This document shows, piece after piece, positions 38,003 through 39,017 of a DNA stretch of 39,017 nt (position 1 is its first letter; the number at the start of each line of letters is the position of its first letter). A program made the position numbers and the translations under genes. The notes beneath the pieces were generated by a model, which saw only the letters and a list, made by a program, of their open reading frames with translations, was not told the DNA's origin and ran no database searches. The stretch spans positions 1 to 39,017 of the forward strand of contig JALOPS010000011.1 of the NCBI GenBank assembly GCA_025453745.1, given 5' to 3'. The stretch is from Gemmatimonadaceae bacterium (GTDB lineage Bacteria; Gemmatimonadota; Gemmatimonadetes; Gemmatimonadales; Gemmatimonadaceae).

Positions 38003-38275
38003 CGACTCGGCTTCCACGAACTCCGAGCGGAAGTCCCGAGCCTCCAACGCCGCAATCTGCTTGCGCAGCGACGCAAGCTTTCGCGCACGCAGTCGCTCCA
38101 TTGCGGCCACGGCATCGTCCATCGAGCGGTGCCACTGCCTCGGCGCAGCCCAGCCATCGAGCCACGACGCGCTGCCCTTCGCGCCCCACCGCAGATAGCC
38201 GCTATCGGCGATCGAATGGTCGTGCCTCGGACCGACCACCACCGCGCCGCTCAACCACTTCGTCACGTAGAGCAT
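37976..38275 (-). CDS. Unknown protein with C-terminal coiled coil
   Basis: A 99-residue protein from ATG 38275 (TGATG overlap with paralog 1, GGAGGG upstream). It starts MLYVTKWLSGAVVVGPRHDH and SGYLRWGAKGSASWLDGW, then a helix (LRARKLASLRKQIAALEARD). Its last eight codons lie in DNA homologous to the paralogs' 3' ends but read in another frame, so the gene's tail was formed by recombination onto that module. Confidence 0.6.
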   Translation of the reverse strand: MLYVTKWLSGAVVVGPRHDHSIADSGYLRWGAKGSASWLDGWAAPRQWHRSMDDAVAAMERLRARKLASLRKQIAALEARDFRSEFVEAESKAAHGGRD

Positions 38276-38538
38276 CAGGGTCCCTCCAATCGCTTCAGCT
38301 CGTCCACCGTGAGCCGGTACACGCCCGCGGCAGGGTCCACACACTCGACGCCGAGGCCCTCCGCGCGCAGGGCTCGCAGGGTCCGGCAAGCGGTCGCAGG
38401 CGCGCACGGACGCGCACGCCGGAGCGCCGCCGCCAGCTCCGAGGCCATGAAGTGACCTCGAGGCGCACCGAGGCCCTGCGGCACACGCCGCGCAATCCGC
38501 CGGAGCTCGGCGAGGATGACGGCGCGGGCGTCAGTCAC
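38275..38538 (-). CDS. Paralog 1 of small helical/winged-helix-like protein
   Basis: An 87-residue protein. GTG 38538 is chosen because it gives the same length and start as paralog 2 (VTDARAVILAELRRIARRVP); GTG 38550 is a longer alternative. It includes FMASELAAALRRARPCAPAT and LGVECVDPAAGVYRLTVDEL. The fold is probably a winged helix, possibly a DNA-binding regulator. The DNA is also close to 37222-37485, so the duplication is recent. Confidence 0.65.
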   Translation of the reverse strand: MTDARAVILAELRRIARRVPQGLGAPRGHFMASELAAALRRARPCAPATACRTLRALRAEGLGVECVDPAAGVYRLTVDELKRLEGP

Positions 38539-38722
38539 GGCGCCGCTCACGCAGGAGCTTCACCCCGCGCGCCGTCAGGCACGGGAGCCCGTCCACGTAG
38601 GCCACGAGGCCCGCACGCGTCAGCTCGCGCAGCGGCTCGCGGGGAGTCGATGGGACCACGTCAGGTTGCTCGTGGAGCGCCCGGAGAAGGGCGCGCGCTG
38701 CCGGGGATAGCGGTTTGCTCAT
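38531..38722 (-). CDS. Small winged-helix-like protein, first gene of leftward arm
   Basis: A 63-residue protein: MSKPLSPAARALLRALHEQP, then LRELTRAGLVAYVDGLPCLT and a basic end (LLRERRRD). The helix-helix-hairpin pattern is a compact winged helix. There is no ribosome-binding site; TACGAT lies six bases upstream of the ATG, indicating a leaderless mRNA. As first gene of the arm beside the divergent promoters it is a regulator candidate. Confidence 0.6.
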   Translation of the reverse strand: MSKPLSPAARALLRALHEQPDVVPSTPREPLRELTRAGLVAYVDGLPCLTARGVKLLRERRRD

Positions 38723-38827
38723 GGCGCCATCGTAGCGCCGGCAGACGCGTTTGTTTGTTCCACGTCAGCACAAGTGTGTTGCCGAAACAGGCATAGACTC
38801 GGCCGATGGGGTCGCTAGGATTCTCCC
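38723..38827. promoter_or_regulatory. Divergent early promoter/operator region
   Basis: Leftward: TACGAT (38734-38729), six bases, ATG. Rightward: TAGACT (38794-38799), 16 bases, TAGGAT (38816-38821), six bases, ATG. Between them, AT-richer DNA has a TTTG-TTTG direct repeat (about 38750-38757), CACA-AG-TGTG (38769-38778) and TGTT/AACA arms around 38777-38789, which could be operator half-sites. No coding frame crosses it convincingly. Confidence 0.6.
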
Positions 38828-39017
38828 ATGACCTCGACCGACATCCTCGACACGCTCCACCCCCTCACCCAAGCCCAGCGCCGCGTGTGGTTCGAGTCGC
38901 ACCGCGGCGACTCCGACGCGCTCGCAAGCGTGGTCCGCCACGCCGTCGTGACCGCGTGGGAGTCCGGCCGCTGCGAGTCGCACAGCGACGCGCGCGCCTT
39001 CGCGACGGGCTATCTCG
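38828..39017 (+). CDS. Small unknown protein, 5' part of gene that continues at base 1
   Basis: The ATG at 38828 opens a frame that begins MTSTDILDTLHPLTQAQRRV and runs off the window end; it continues at base 1 to the stop at 163-165. There is no Shine-Dalgarno sequence. Instead a TAGGAT hexamer lies exactly six bases upstream of the ATG, as expected for a leaderless transcript. It is the first gene of the rightward arm and so probably among the first expressed. I recognise no family. Confidence 0.75.
   Translation, partial: MTSTDILDTLHPLTQAQRRVWFESHRGDSDALASVVRHAVVTAWESGRCESHSDARAFATGYL

Overview
This window is a complete, circularly closed genome of a small tailed phage or prophage-like element. 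The first 43 bases are repeated exactly at the end (38975-39017) inside one open reading frame, so the unique length is about 38,974 bp. The DNA is GC-rich, genes are packed with 1-4 base stop/start overlaps (ATGA, GTGA, TGATG), and TGA stops dominate. I see no tRNA, integrase, phage DNA polymerase, phage RNA polymerase or CRISPR array. A lipobox protein and a spanin-like protein beside an amidase endolysin suggest a Gram-negative host. The host genus cannot be read from the sequence.

Layout: two divergent arms start from a ~105 bp region at 38723-38827. The short rightward arm (38828 across the junction to 7083) is an early/replication arm. It begins with about nine small unknown genes, then a Cas4/RecB-like PD-(D/E)XK nuclease, a RecT/Bet-type annealase, a nucleoside deoxyribosyltransferase-like protein, an ASCH-type protein, a winged-helix protein and an SSB. 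It ends with a predicted type I hammerhead self-cleaving ribozyme (6750-6814), whose 3' strand contains the start codon of a two-domain DNA-binding protein (6811-7083).

The long leftward arm (38722 down to 7080) carries, in order of transcription: small early genes including two paralogs; a DnaD/O-like replication initiator with iteron-like palindromes inside its gene; a RuvC-like resolvase; zinc-ribbon and SLOG-family proteins; TerS-like and TerL terminase; portal; scaffold; major capsid protein behind a strong promoter-like sequence; connector and tail hub; collagen-like fibre; three large internal-virion-type proteins; a tail protein with an SGNH esterase domain; and a lysis cassette (spanin-like, holin-like, lipoprotein, amidase). 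Lack of a tape measure, tail tube or tail sheath fits a podovirus-like short-tailed particle.

Most notable: (i) the hammerhead ribozyme, with every canonical core nucleotide present, filling the gap between a stop codon and the next start codon; (ii) a duplicated promoter/leader cassette upstream of the annealase gene and of the ribozyme-containing operon; (iii) short repeated 'gene-end + ribosome-binding-site' modules at many gene junctions, which look like recombination linkers; (iv) symmetric leaderless-type promoters (TA[C/G]GAT, six bases, ATG) on both arms; (v) an apparent +1 frameshift in a small membrane-protein gene near the portal; (vi) an internal replication origin candidate.
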